From CAINVV01 sp963663675 (GTDB lineage: Bacteria; Bacteroidota; Bacteroidia; Bacteroidales; Prolixibacteraceae), in the NCBI GenBank assembly GCA_963663675.1, contig OY760498.1, positions 496,001 to 560,000 of the forward strand: DNA of 64,000 nt. The letters are read 5' to 3'. The position numbers and the translations under genes are program-made. Below are positions 9,641 through 18,407 of the stretch, one piece after another (the first letter of the stretch is position 1; the number at the start of each line of letters is the position of its first letter). Below the pieces are notes generated by a model that was not told the origin of the DNA, searched no databases, and saw only the letters and a program-made list of their open reading frames with translations.

Positions 9641-9678
9641 TGTCTAATATAAGGACAATTTTAGTCCATAAAATGGAC
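9641..9678. promoter_or_regulatory. Two-dyad operator between ABC operon and two-component genes
   Basis: A perfect inverted repeat, GTCCAT-AAA-ATGGAC (9664-9678), is centred 22 bp from a second dyad made of TGTC (9641-9644) and GGACA (9653-9657). Spacing of two helical turns puts both on one face of the DNA, as expected for a dimeric activator such as the sigma-54 regulator encoded just downstream. A perfect -7 match (TATATTTG, 9635-9642, plus strand) overlaps the first dyad. The sequence is seen; its role is inferred. Confidence 0.5.
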
Positions 9679-9748
9679 ATTATTTTTTGGCTTGGTGAAA
9701 AAGTGCAGAATAGAAGTTCCGTCAGTCAATTGAAAAAAATAATAAAAG

Positions 9749-11113
9749 ATGAAGGGCAAATTATTGATTGTTGACGATCATAAACAGGTTTTAAAAGCAT
9801 TGATTCAATTGCTTGAGCCGGAATTTGGTACAATAACCGGAATATCCAATCCTAACGAGATCATAAGTTGTATCAACAAGGAGGAGTTTGATGTTATCTT
9901 ATTGGACATGAACTTTTCAGCAGGTATCAGCACTGGCAACGAAGGAATATACTGGCTTAACCGCATATTAAAATCTGATCCGTCGGCAGTTGTCGTGATG
10001 ATGACCGCTTATGCTGACGTTAACCTGGCCGTATGGGCTATCAAAGAAGGGGCCACTGATTTTATAGTGAAGCCATGGGACAATAATAAACTCATAACTA
10101 CTCTGCATGCTGCGTTGAGGCTCAGAGAATCGAGGATTGAAGTTAAAAAGCTCCGCGACAGGCAAAAACAGATAAACAAAGGGATCTTTAAACAGGATGT
10201 TCCGCTTATCGGGAATTCGCAGGCAATGAAAGATGTTTTGCAGGTAATCAGGAAGGTGGCCAAAACGGATGCCAATATTTTGGTTGTTGGTGAGAACGGT
10301 ACCGGGAAAGAACTGGTAGTGAAAGAAATCCATAATTTGTCGCGCAGGGCGGATGAAACCTTTATTGGCATTGATATTGGCACAATCACCGAAACCTTGT
10401 TTGAAAGCGAAATGTTCGGGCATATCAAAGGGGCATTTACTGATGCCAAAGAAGACAGGACCGGGTGGTTTGAGACAGCGTCGGGTGGCACCTTGTTTTT
10501 GGATGAAATTGGTAATCTCTCTTTTACCATGCAATCTAAGTTATTGACAGCGATTCAAAACAGAGTAATACACAAAGTCGGCTCCAATATGCCAATCCCA
10601 TTTGATATAAGACTTATCTGTGCCACAAATAAAAATCTGGAGGAAATGGTGTCAAAGAATCTTTTTCGCGAGGACTTATTTTACCGTATTAACACAATAG
10701 TGATTGACCTACCTCCGTTGCGCGACCGCGGAGAAGATATTGTATTGCTTTCAGAACATTTTCTGAAGGAGTATGCGAACAAATACGAGAAATTTTATTT
10801 GAAATTCAGCAGCAAAACCCTTCACAAACTTATGAAATACAACTGGCCGGGAAATGTCAGGGAACTACAGCATACCATCGAAAAAGCGGTCATCCTGAGT
10901 GATTCAGATATTATAATGCCTGAAGATTTTGTCATCTCACATTCGGCGCAACAAATTTCTGATTCCAAAGCTCCGTTAACTTTTGCTGAAATCGAAAAGC
11001 ATGCCTTGCAAACTGCCCTGGAAAATAACAATGGGAGCGTTTTGAAAGCTTCGAGGGAGCTTGGACTGGCACGTCAAACCATGTACAATAAAATGCAAAA
11101 GTACAACCTTTAA
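9749..11113 (+). CDS. Sigma-54-dependent response regulator (NtrC family)
   Basis: 454 residues. The receiver domain (1-120) has the acidic pair Asp9-Asp10 and phosphoacceptor Asp53 (DVILLDMNF). The AAA+ domain has Walker A GENGTGKE (181-188) and the sigma-54 contact loop GAFTDA (228-233), Walker B GGTLFLDEIG, and an RLICATN sensor region. The C-terminus is a Fis-type helix-turn-helix (ASRELGLARQTMYNKMQKY). On phosphorylation by the partner kinase encoded 12 bp downstream it should activate RpoN promoters. In Bacteroidota such pairs often sit next to MacB-type ABC genes and control them, which fits the divergent layout here. The dyads upstream are the likely binding sites. Confidence 0.94.
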   Translation: MKGKLLIVDDHKQVLKALIQLLEPEFGTITGISNPNEIISCINKEEFDVILLDMNFSAGISTGNEGIYWLNRILKSDPSAVVVMMTAYADVNLAVWAIKEGATDFIVKPWDNNKLITTLHAALRLRESRIEVKKLRDRQKQINKGIFKQDVPLIGNSQAMKDVLQVIRKVAKTDANILVVGENGTGKELVVKEIHNLSRRADETFIGIDIGTITETLFESEMFGHIKGAFTDAKEDRTGWFETASGGTLFLDEIGNLSFTMQSKLLTAIQNRVIHKVGSNMPIPFDIRLICATNKNLEEMVSKNLFREDLFYRINTIVIDLPPLRDRGEDIVLLSEHFLKEYANKYEKFYLKFSSKTLHKLMKYNWPGNVRELQHTIEKAVILSDSDIIMPEDFVISHSAQQISDSKAPLTFAEIEKHALQTALENNNGSVLKASRELGLARQTMYNKMQKYNL

Positions 11114-11125
11114 AAAGTAACAGTC

Positions 11126-12490
11126 ATGGTAATGAATAACTTTTTCACCAATGTCCTGGTACGGGTGACTTTAATTGTTCTGACCAGTGTATTGCTAGGA
11201 ATAATATTGCTCCATCTGGACCAGGGATATTATTATACCCTGGCAGGCATGATTTTCCTGCTGGCACTTCAAACCTATCTGCTTATCAAACAGGTTAACC
11301 GGACAAATGAGGATCTGGAGAAATTCTTTTCATCGGTACAGGATCATGATTCATCCGTCAGATTTCCGGAAAATCCGAATAACAACACATTCAGACAACT
11401 GCATGACAGGATGAATCATTTAAATTCTATCATTCAGCATGTTAAAATTGAAAATGCAAGAACGAGCCATTTCCTGCAAAATATGGTTGACCATGTTGAT
11501 GTCGGTCTACTGGCATTCGATTTAAGTGGCAGGATAGAGGTCTACAACAATGCAGCGAAAAGGTACCTGAACGTTCTGAATCCCAGTCGGCTGGATTCTT
11601 TTAAAACCAAGGATAAAGAAATTTTTACAATTGTTAATAACATAAAGCCCGGTCAGGAAATATTGCATAAGATGAACCTGGACAACCTGATCCAATCTGT
11701 CCTGATAAAAGCCACCGAACTGAAATTTGAAAGCGATACAATAAAACTGATCTCATTCCAGGATATTACCAATGCCCTCAATAGAAAAGAACTGGATTCC
11801 TGGCAAAAGCTGATACGGGTGTTGACCCATGAAATAATGAATTCGGTAAGTCCTGTTATTTCACTATCATCCGTAATTTCCGGATATTTTAAAAATAAGG
11901 CGGATGATAAACCCCTTCCATCGGAAAAAATAGATAATCAGATAATTGCAAAAACTCTTTCAGGATTGGATACCATTGAGGAGACAGGAAAGGGGCTGTT
12001 GGATTTTGTGGATAAATACAGGAGCCTTACCTCGATGCCAAAACCAGGTTTGAGCAAATTCAAAGTTGAAGATCTCTTCATGAAATGCGTACTCCTGATG
12101 GGATCTAATATTCCCGAAAACATAAAAATTATTACAAGTGTAAATCCCGAAAATCTTGCTGTAGAAGCGGATTTCGCACAAATTGAACAAATTTTGATCA
12201 ATTTAATAAAAAACGCTGTTGAAGCGATCTCCGGAAAGAACAATGGAATTATTCAACTGAAGGCATTTTATGATGGGAAAGAGAAGGCAATTATTCAGGT
12301 TGAGGATAATGGAACAGGAATTTCCGGTGATATTATCGAAGATATTTTTGTGCCATTCTATACAACCAAAGAAAATGGGTCAGGAATAGGATTGAGTTTG
12401 TCCAAACAGATAATGCAAAATCATAACGGAACAATCAATGCGACCTCTGTTCCTGATCAGGGGTCCAGATTTACCCTAAAATTTCAATAG
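11126..12490 (+). CDS. Membrane histidine kinase, partner of the sigma-54 regulator
   Basis: 454 residues. Two N-terminal helices (about 12-30 and 36-54) leave almost no periplasmic loop, so any sensing is likely within the membrane or cytoplasm. A PAS-like domain (about 115-215, LLAFDLSGRIEVYNNAAKRYL) precedes the DHp domain with phosphoacceptor His235 in RVLTHEIMNSVSPV. The ATPase domain shows the N-box (LINLIKNAVEA), G1 box (VEDNGTGI) and G2 box (ENGSGIGLSL). It begins 12 bp after the response regulator stop and should be co-transcribed with it. The near absence of an extracytoplasmic domain is typical of intramembrane-sensing kinases that monitor envelope stress or neighbouring ABC transporters. 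Confidence 0.92.
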   Translation: MVMNNFFTNVLVRVTLIVLTSVLLGIILLHLDQGYYYTLAGMIFLLALQTYLLIKQVNRTNEDLEKFFSSVQDHDSSVRFPENPNNNTFRQLHDRMNHLNSIIQHVKIENARTSHFLQNMVDHVDVGLLAFDLSGRIEVYNNAAKRYLNVLNPSRLDSFKTKDKEIFTIVNNIKPGQEILHKMNLDNLIQSVLIKATELKFESDTIKLISFQDITNALNRKELDSWQKLIRVLTHEIMNSVSPVISLSSVISGYFKNKADDKPLPSEKIDNQIIAKTLSGLDTIEETGKGLLDFVDKYRSLTSMPKPGLSKFKVEDLFMKCVLLMGSNIPENIKIITSVNPENLAVEADFAQIEQILINLIKNAVEAISGKNNGIIQLKAFYDGKEKAIIQVEDNGTGISGDIIEDIFVPFYTTKENGSGIGLSLSKQIMQNHNGTINATSVPDQGSRFTLKFQ

Positions 12491-12536
12491 AAGTAGTATC
12501 CGTTTTTTACAATTTTTTGTCACAGAAGGTTGTGTA

Positions 12537-12923
12537 TTATAAATTATTCGGCCGGACCCTTATCTTCAGAACATGAACCAGCAGGCAAATCCAGCCTGCA
12601 ACCAATGTTAACCCACCTATCGGAACAACCATCCCAAGTGCTTTAATTCCAGTAATGGCAAGTAAATAAAGAAATCCCGAAAAAACAGTGGTGCCTGCGA
12701 TAAAGAGATAACCTGACCATTCCAGGGATTTAGAAGGTTTGAAATTCATCAGGATACCTGCAGTCAGCAAGGCAAACGTATGATAAAACTGGTACTGAAT
12801 TCCAGTTTTATATATATCAAGCATCTCGGGTGAAATCATTTGTTTGAGGAGGTGTGCGCCAAAGGCACCGAGCAGAACCGCCAAAACACCGCTTATGGCC
12901 CCTGCTGTTAAGAATAATTTCAT
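12537..12923 (-). CDS. DUF423 family inner-membrane protein
   Basis: 128 residues, four hydrophobic helices. The opening (GAISGVLAVLLGAFGAHLLK) and the middle (YQFYHTFALL, SGYLFIAGTTVFSGFLYLL, VVPIGGLTLVAGW) match the DUF423/YgdD family closely in order and spacing. Members are small membrane proteins of unknown function. It is convergent with the kinase gene and divergent from the NADH dehydrogenase gene. No operon partner. Confidence 0.92.
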   Translation of the reverse strand: MKLFLTAGAISGVLAVLLGAFGAHLLKQMISPEMLDIYKTGIQYQFYHTFALLTAGILMNFKPSKSLEWSGYLFIAGTTVFSGFLYLLAITGIKALGMVVPIGGLTLVAGWICLLVHVLKIRVRPNNL

Positions 12924-13227
12924 ATCAGTCTTTTTTATAATGGTGGTAAATCTAGAAAAAAGGGGTGAGACGACAAATCCGGATATATATTATGAAAACT
13001 GTCGTGACTAATTTCCCTGGAAAGAGTCAATATTTTTTCTCATTTGCCACCTGTAAGGAATTTGATTTCGATCCATCCACTTTTGCCATCCTGAATTAAA
13101 TAGCCATCTTTTTTCAAATTGCCTTTTGTTGGTCAGATCCCAAAAATTCCTGTCTCAACAACAGTAGTTAGTTGAAACATTTTTAATTTTTATTGGTAAA
13201 ATCATATGAATCACTTTAATATACGCA
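12924..13227. other. 304-bp divergent spacer upstream of ndh
   Basis: Spacer between the DUF423 gene and the type II NADH dehydrogenase. Its main content is the stem-loop with T run at 13151-13187, listed separately. No open frame was recognised and no perfect promoter match was found. Confidence 0.3.
13151..13187 (+). terminator. Stem-loop with T run upstream of ndh
   Basis: TGTCTCAAC (13151-13159) pairs with GTTGAAACA (13171-13179), 9 bp with one G-T wobble and an 11-nt loop, followed by TTTTTAATTTTT. The shape is that of an intrinsic terminator on the plus strand, yet no plus-strand gene ends nearby; the closest upstream one ends at 12490. It may therefore be an attenuator in the leader of ndh. 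Confidence 0.4.
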
Positions 13228-14505
13228 TTGGACAGAAAAAAGATAATAGTCGTTGGTGGCGGCTTTGCCGGGTTACAGTTTATTCAGCATCTTGATGAAG
13301 AATTGTTTGAGGTACTTTTAATTGACAAGCAAAATCACCACCAGTTTCAGCCCCTTTTTTACCAGGTGGCTACTTCGCAGATTGAACCTTCCAGTATCTC
13401 ATTCCCGTTGCGCAAGATATTTCACCACAGGAAGAACATGCAGATCAGGCTGGCAGAAGTACTGGGTGTTGATAGTTTCGTCAAAACAGTGGAGACTTCA
13501 ATCGGCTCATTCCCATACGATTTGCTGGTTTTAGCGATGGGAGGGAAAACAAATTTTTTTGGAAACAAACAAATTGAGGAAAATGCATACGCATTGAAAA
13601 CCACCTATGATGCCATCGACATCCGAAACAACATCCTGCTGAACTTTGAGAAAATATTGTTTGCCAGTGAGGAAGAGAAAGAATACCTGATGAACATTGT
13701 CATCGTAGGTGCCGGACCGACCGGAGTTGAATTATCGGGTTCATTCGCTGAGATAAAATCCAATATTCTCCCTAAGGATTACCCGTACATTGATTTCAAA
13801 GATTTAAAAATCATTCTGCTGGAAGGAAGTTCCGCAACATTGAACAGCATGAGCGACCTGGCAAAAAGAAGTTCCGAAAAATACCTGCTGGATATGGGGG
13901 TTGAAATCAGGACCAGTGTTATCGTTAAGTATTACGACGGGATGACGGTACTGCTTAACAACGGCGAGACGATTAAGAGCAGGAGTGTCATCTGGACTGC
14001 AGGGATCACCGGGAATAAGATTGATGGACTGAATCAGGAGGTTGTTCTTCCTAACGGAAGGATAAAAGTGGACCGGTACAACCTGGTTGAAGGGTATACA
14101 GATATTTATGCCATCGGGGACATTGCAATTATGGAGACACCATTGTATCCCAAAGGTCATCCTCAACTGGCAAATGTGGCCATACACCAGGCCAGGAGGC
14201 TTGCCCGGAACCTGAAAGCAACATTAAAGGGCAGAAAACTGAAGCCTTACGAATATGTTAATTTCGGATCCATGGCAACCATCGGTACCAACAAAGCTGT
14301 GGTAGATCTTCCATTCATCCAATTCAAAGGATACTTTGCCTGGTTTGTGTGGATGTTTCTGCACCTGATGTTAATCCTGAGCGTCAGGAATAAACTGGTC
14401 ATTTTCATTAACTGGGCCTGGGGTTACCTGACCAAGGACTCTTCACTCAGGTTAATTCTGAAAGACAATGTACGTGCCAGTATAAAAAACTCCGATTCAG
14501 AATAA
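13228..14505 (+). CDS. ndh: Type II NADH:quinone oxidoreductase
   Basis: 425 residues. The FAD-binding motif VVGGGFAGLQ lies at about residues 7-16 and the NADH-binding motif VIVGAGPTGVELSG in the middle; YAIGDIA near residue 290 contacts FAD. A C-terminal hydrophobic segment (AWFVWMFLHLMLILSV) fits the membrane-anchoring helix of bacterial NDH-2. The enzyme passes electrons from NADH to quinone without pumping protons. The start is notable: an in-frame TGA sits at 13207 and the only conventional start before the Rossmann motif is TTG at 13228, giving (M)DRKKIIVVGGGFAG; ATT, ATC or ATA starts a few codons earlier are the alternatives. A terminator-like hairpin lies 40-77 bases upstream. Confidence 0.92.
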   Translation: MDRKKIIVVGGGFAGLQFIQHLDEELFEVLLIDKQNHHQFQPLFYQVATSQIEPSSISFPLRKIFHHRKNMQIRLAEVLGVDSFVKTVETSIGSFPYDLLVLAMGGKTNFFGNKQIEENAYALKTTYDAIDIRNNILLNFEKILFASEEEKEYLMNIVIVGAGPTGVELSGSFAEIKSNILPKDYPYIDFKDLKIILLEGSSATLNSMSDLAKRSSEKYLLDMGVEIRTSVIVKYYDGMTVLLNNGETIKSRSVIWTAGITGNKIDGLNQEVVLPNGRIKVDRYNLVEGYTDIYAIGDIAIMETPLYPKGHPQLANVAIHQARRLARNLKATLKGRKLKPYEYVNFGSMATIGTNKAVVDLPFIQFKGYFAWFVWMFLHLMLILSVRNKLVIFINWAWGYLTKDSSLRLILKDNVRASIKNSDSE

Positions 14506-14607
14506 TTGAAACAGAATCGTCTCATAATCAGTGAATACTTTGTTTTTGCAATGAATACCCAGGTTTGTAAAAATTCTGACACTGAATCCAAATTCAAACC
14601 GTGAGGT

Positions 14608-15675
14608 TTACAACAGGTAAAAGTCCAGTACTTTATTTGCAAAGTCGTTGTATTCTTCCTTTCCGGAGTAATAATACATATTCCACAAGGCAACCAAAAC
14701 GCTGCTGTAGGCAACCTGTTTTTCCTTACCCAGGAAAGTTTCGCCTCCGGCATAGACCCGCGAATTTCCTTCGGTAGCGATTTCTCCGTCAGGTTTTATT
14801 CGGGTCATCTCCCACCTGGTGGCACAGGCGAGGTTGTCGTAGAGGGACTGACGAATTGTTTCATCGCTTTTCAGTATAGAGAGCAACCGGAATCCAATGG
14901 CAATGCCAACACCCTGGTAACTACTGTCGAATCCGGTTCCTTCCATAAAATAGCCCTCCGGCTGTTTTTTGGCCAATGCCTGAGAGGCAAATTCAATGCC
15001 GGTTTTCATGGCATCCGTATCGTTCAGGTATTTTCCCATGGAATAGAATGCCAGCGCATCAAAGAACAGCCGGTTGGGAGCATCTGCATCAACCTGTTTT
15101 AAGATTAAAGTATTTGATTTTAAATAGTTTAGTGAAAGTTGATATTGAGGAGCAAGGCTTTCAATCCTATTTTTTGCAGAGTACTGTGCCTGGTAACCTG
15201 AATTCTCCTGAAGGGCGAGTAATCCGGACCCAAGTGCAGAATAGAAAAACGCAATCCCGCTGATTTTGTCACCCGGGCTTACGATTCCAGTATTGGCCAG
15301 GTCTGCCGGGACTTCCAGCTGAAAATCCCCGTCCGGTTTTTGGTATTTAAAACTATATTCGACTGCCCTGACAACCATCTCCAGGGCCGTTGAATTTTGG
15401 GCATCTACAGCATAATCCGCAAGGGGTGAGATACCCATCTGAAATCTCACATGAAAATAGGCTGCCTTGTTCTGGTCTAAAGCCCCCATAGCATCAGTCT
15501 GGTTGGAAGTTGCCAGCTTTTCGATGATGTCGTTTCTGAAGGCAGCTGTCATTTCGTTCTGCGTGTAAAAGCGCAGATTCGGGTCGATCGTGCAAAGAGG
15601 AGTCTCAATGATTGTTTTTCCCGGATTGCTGCAAGAATAGAAAGTAATGACAATTAGGAGACTGAATAGTTTCAT
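14608..15675 (-). CDS. Lipoprotein with helical toroid-like fold, function unknown
   Basis: 355 residues. The N-terminus MKLFSLLIVITFYSCSN looks like a lipoprotein signal with Cys15, so the product is probably attached to a membrane facing the periplasm or surface. The rest is a series of amphipathic helices with repeated motifs such as VRAVEYSFKYQKPDGDFQL, FFDALAFYSMGKYL and GYFMEGTGFDSSYQGVGIAI, the pattern of alpha/alpha-toroid proteins that include polysaccharide lyases and unsaturated glucuronyl hydrolases. A glycan-related role is plausible given the nearby hydrolases but not shown. It is convergent with ndh and stands alone. Confidence 0.5.
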   Translation of the reverse strand: MKLFSLLIVITFYSCSNPGKTIIETPLCTIDPNLRFYTQNEMTAAFRNDIIEKLATSNQTDAMGALDQNKAAYFHVRFQMGISPLADYAVDAQNSTALEMVVRAVEYSFKYQKPDGDFQLEVPADLANTGIVSPGDKISGIAFFYSALGSGLLALQENSGYQAQYSAKNRIESLAPQYQLSLNYLKSNTLILKQVDADAPNRLFFDALAFYSMGKYLNDTDAMKTGIEFASQALAKKQPEGYFMEGTGFDSSYQGVGIAIGFRLLSILKSDETIRQSLYDNLACATRWEMTRIKPDGEIATEGNSRVYAGGETFLGKEKQVAYSSVLVALWNMYYYSGKEEYNDFANKVLDFYLL

Positions 15676-16007
15676 GGAAAATATGGTACGTCTGTTGAAT
15701 CAATAAACCAGGCATTAAAAATAACGGATAATAATTTAGAATTATGATTTACCTTTTGTTTTACATAACCTGACAGATGATGATCATCCCAGGCTGGTGA
15801 TGTTTTATCGCTTGCACTTTTATACCCGGTTCCAGAATATCAAATTGCTCCAATTGCTGATGATTAAGGCAAAGGTTTCAGTTTTAGTTCCACCTGATCT
15901 TTTCCAATTTTAAAAATTTATTAATTGTATGGAACAAAGTACTGATTTTTATCCTGTTTTGCCGGCAAATGCTATTTTTACGAATATAATTACCTGTAAA
16001 ATACTTG
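15676..16007. other. 332-bp divergent spacer
   Basis: AT-rich spacer between the lipoprotein gene and the XRE-cupin regulator. It contains a short palindrome, GATGATCATC (about 15777-15786), but no recognisable gene, RNA or strong promoter match. Promoters for both neighbours must lie here. Confidence 0.3.
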
Positions 16008-16583
16008 ATGATGGAGAATAACCTGGTGGGTTCAAAAATTACTTCAATCCGTCAAAGCAAGAAAGTTGGGATTGAAGAACTGGCAGAAAGGTGCGGCTTT
16101 ACCATTAAAATGATGGAACAAATCGAAGAAGGGGAAACCATTCCTTCACTAGGACACCTGATAAAGGTTGCCCGGGTGCTGGGGGTCAGGATTGGAACCT
16201 TCCTCGACGACAATGACCGCCTGGGGCCGGTTATTTCAAGAAAGGGGCAAATACAACAAGGTACAGGTTTCTCAACGACCAACAACGATACAGGATCCGG
16301 ACTTGCCTTTCACCCCCTGGCAGGCGAAAAATCCGGCAGGCATTTTGAACCTTTCCTGATCAACATTGCTCCATCATCTTCAGCTGTCTCACACCTCTCA
16401 GCCCATGAAGGGGAGGAGTTTATTTACGTTCTCACCGGAGAGATTGAAATTTCCTATGGCAGAGAGCGTTACAGCCTGGCCCAGGGAGACAGCATCTATT
16501 ACGATTCTGTGGTCGACCACAACGTGCACTCCGGGAACGGGGAACCGGCGGTCATTCTGGCAATTGTATATGCTCCATTCTGA
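16008..16583 (+). CDS. XRE-family regulator with C-terminal cupin
   Basis: 191 residues from ATG 16008; three start codons stand in a row (TTG, ATG, ATG at 16005-16013), so the exact start is uncertain by one codon. Residues about 8-65 form an XRE helix-turn-helix (GSKITSIRQSKKVGIEELAERCGF, split here for length: the recognition helix is near residues 24-45). The C-terminal half (about 110-190) is a cupin with HEGEEFIYVLTGEIEI and the metal-ligand region DSVVDHNVH. In this family the cupin senses a small ligand. The acyl-CoA synthetase gene begins 119 bp downstream on the same strand, a pairing I recall in other anaerobes, suggesting that it controls fatty-acid activation. Confidence 0.85.
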   Translation: MMENNLVGSKITSIRQSKKVGIEELAERCGFTIKMMEQIEEGETIPSLGHLIKVARVLGVRIGTFLDDNDRLGPVISRKGQIQQGTGFSTTNNDTGSGLAFHPLAGEKSGRHFEPFLINIAPSSSAVSHLSAHEGEEFIYVLTGEIEISYGRERYSLAQGDSIYYDSVVDHNVHSGNGEPAVILAIVYAPF

Positions 16584-16702
16584 GAGATACTGTGTGAGCT
16601 ACTTAACAAAATTATTGACTGCATAATCTTATTTTCCATATCTAATTGTCATATCTCGTTCATTAGCAATATAATACACATAAATTTCATCACTAGTCTC
16701 CC

Positions 16703-18355
16703 ATGGAATTAATTGACACAACTTTCGGTCAGTTCCTTGACCGTTGGGCCGCACAGACTCCTGACAAGGATTTTATCGTTTATCCCGACAGGGGACTGCG
16801 TTTTTCGTATGCCACTTTTAACGAAAGAGTGGATAACCTGGCAAAATCACTGCTTTACCTGGGGATCAGGAAGGGAGATAAAGTCGGAATTTTTGCCAAC
16901 AATGTACCTGACTGGCTTACCTATTTCTTTGCTACTGCTAAAATTGGCGGGGTATTGGTTACAATCAACACCAATTACAGGACCCATGAGCTCGAATACC
17001 TGGTTAAAAATTCCGACCTGCACACGTTGTGCCTGGTCAACGGCTGGCGCGACAGTGATTATGTGCAGATGATCTTTGACCTGGTTCCTGAACTGAAAGA
17101 GAGTCAGCGCGGTTTCTTAAAAAGCGAAAAATTCCCTGAATTGAAAAATGTCATATTTATGGGTCCGGAAAAGCACCGGGGCATGTACAATACCCCGGAA
17201 CTGTTGCTGCTGGGGAAACAGCTGGATGATCAAATATTGGAGGAGGCTGCCTCAAAAGTTGACTGCCGGGATGTTGTCAACATGCAGTACACGTCGGGTA
17301 CGACAGGTTTTCCGAAAGGTGTGATGCTGACGCACCACAACATTCTCAACAATGGCAATGCAACGGCCTCGTGCATGAATTTTTCGGCGGATGAGCGGTT
17401 GTGCGTCTGCGTACCACTTTTCCACTGTTTTGGCTGCGTTTTGGCTCTCTGTTCCGTAATTACACAGGGAGGCACCATGGTGATGGTTGAAAATTTTGAT
17501 CCACTTACGGTTCTGGCCTCTGTTCAGAAAGAGAAATGCACCGCCCTGCATGGTGTACCAACTATGTTTATTGCAGAATTGAACCATCCAATGTTCAGCC
17601 TTTTTGATCTCTCCTCACTGCGTACCGGGATTATGGCCGGGTCACTTTGCCCGATTGAAACGATGAACAATGTGATGGAGAAGATGAACATGAAAGAACT
17701 GATCATCGTATATGGCCTTACTGAATCTTCACCCGGCATGACTGCCACCAGGGTTTCCGATTCTCCCCAGGTCAGGTCGACAACTGTCGGCAAGGCCTAT
17801 CCCTCTGTAGAAGTGAAAGTTGCCGATCCGGAAACCGGCAAGGAATTACTGCCCGGACAACAGGGTGAATTGTGCTGCCGGGGATACAATGTGATGAAAG
17901 GCTATTACAAGAATGAGGATGCTACCGCTAATGCTATAGATCAGGATGGATGGCTTCATTCGGGAGATTTGGGTGTAATGGACGAAAACGGGTACTTCAG
18001 GGTAACAGGACGAATCAAGGATCTGATTATCAGGGGAGGAGAAAATATCTATCCCCGTGAAATTGAAAATTATCTCTACACCAATCCTGCTGTTGAGTCA
18101 GTTGAAGTGGTAGGAGTGGCCAGTGAAAAATATGGCGAGGAGGTCGGCGCTTTCATCAAGGTAAAAGCGGGCTTTGAACTAAAAGAAGAAGATGTCATTG
18201 ATTTTTGCCGGGGACAAATTGCCCGGTTTAAAGTCCCGAAGTACATATTTTTTGTCAATGAATTTCCCATGACTGCCAGCGGCAAGATTCAGAAATACAA
18301 ATTGCGGGATATGGCATTGGAAATGATTGGAGGAGCAACTGTCAATCCCCGGTGA
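16703..18355 (+). CDS. AMP-forming acyl-CoA synthetase
   Basis: 550 residues, full length for the family. Core motifs are the AMP-binding P-loop YTSGTTGFPKGVMLTH (about residues 195-210), the VYGLTESSPG region, the hinge sequence DGWLHSGDLG with VTGRIKDLIIRGGENIYP, and the C-terminal catalytic lysine in PMTASGKIQKYKLR. It activates a carboxylic acid, probably a medium- or long-chain fatty acid, to its CoA thioester through an acyl-adenylate in the cytoplasm. There is no signal peptide. It follows the XRE-cupin gene and is likely its target. Substrate chain length cannot be read from the sequence. Confidence 0.92.
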   Translation: MELIDTTFGQFLDRWAAQTPDKDFIVYPDRGLRFSYATFNERVDNLAKSLLYLGIRKGDKVGIFANNVPDWLTYFFATAKIGGVLVTINTNYRTHELEYLVKNSDLHTLCLVNGWRDSDYVQMIFDLVPELKESQRGFLKSEKFPELKNVIFMGPEKHRGMYNTPELLLLGKQLDDQILEEAASKVDCRDVVNMQYTSGTTGFPKGVMLTHHNILNNGNATASCMNFSADERLCVCVPLFHCFGCVLALCSVITQGGTMVMVENFDPLTVLASVQKEKCTALHGVPTMFIAELNHPMFSLFDLSSLRTGIMAGSLCPIETMNNVMEKMNMKELIIVYGLTESSPGMTATRVSDSPQVRSTTVGKAYPSVEVKVADPETGKELLPGQQGELCCRGYNVMKGYYKNEDATANAIDQDGWLHSGDLGVMDENGYFRVTGRIKDLIIRGGENIYPREIENYLYTNPAVESVEVVGVASEKYGEEVGAFIKVKAGFELKEEDVIDFCRGQIARFKVPKYIFFVNEFPMTASGKIQKYKLRDMALEMIGGATVNPR

Positions 18356-18407
18356 TTCGAACTCACTTTCTCTGCTCCCGGGATGATGGGATTGGTTTTG
18401 AAAAGGA

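Noticed and set aside
9689..9706. Sigma-54 promoter upstream of the response regulator
   Set aside because: The GG and GC dinucleotides are 14 or 9 bases apart instead of 10, so the consensus is not met.
18351..18407. tRNA-like T-loop sequence near GATTCGAACTC
   Set aside because: Only about 50 bases between two genes and no matching arms; not a tRNA.
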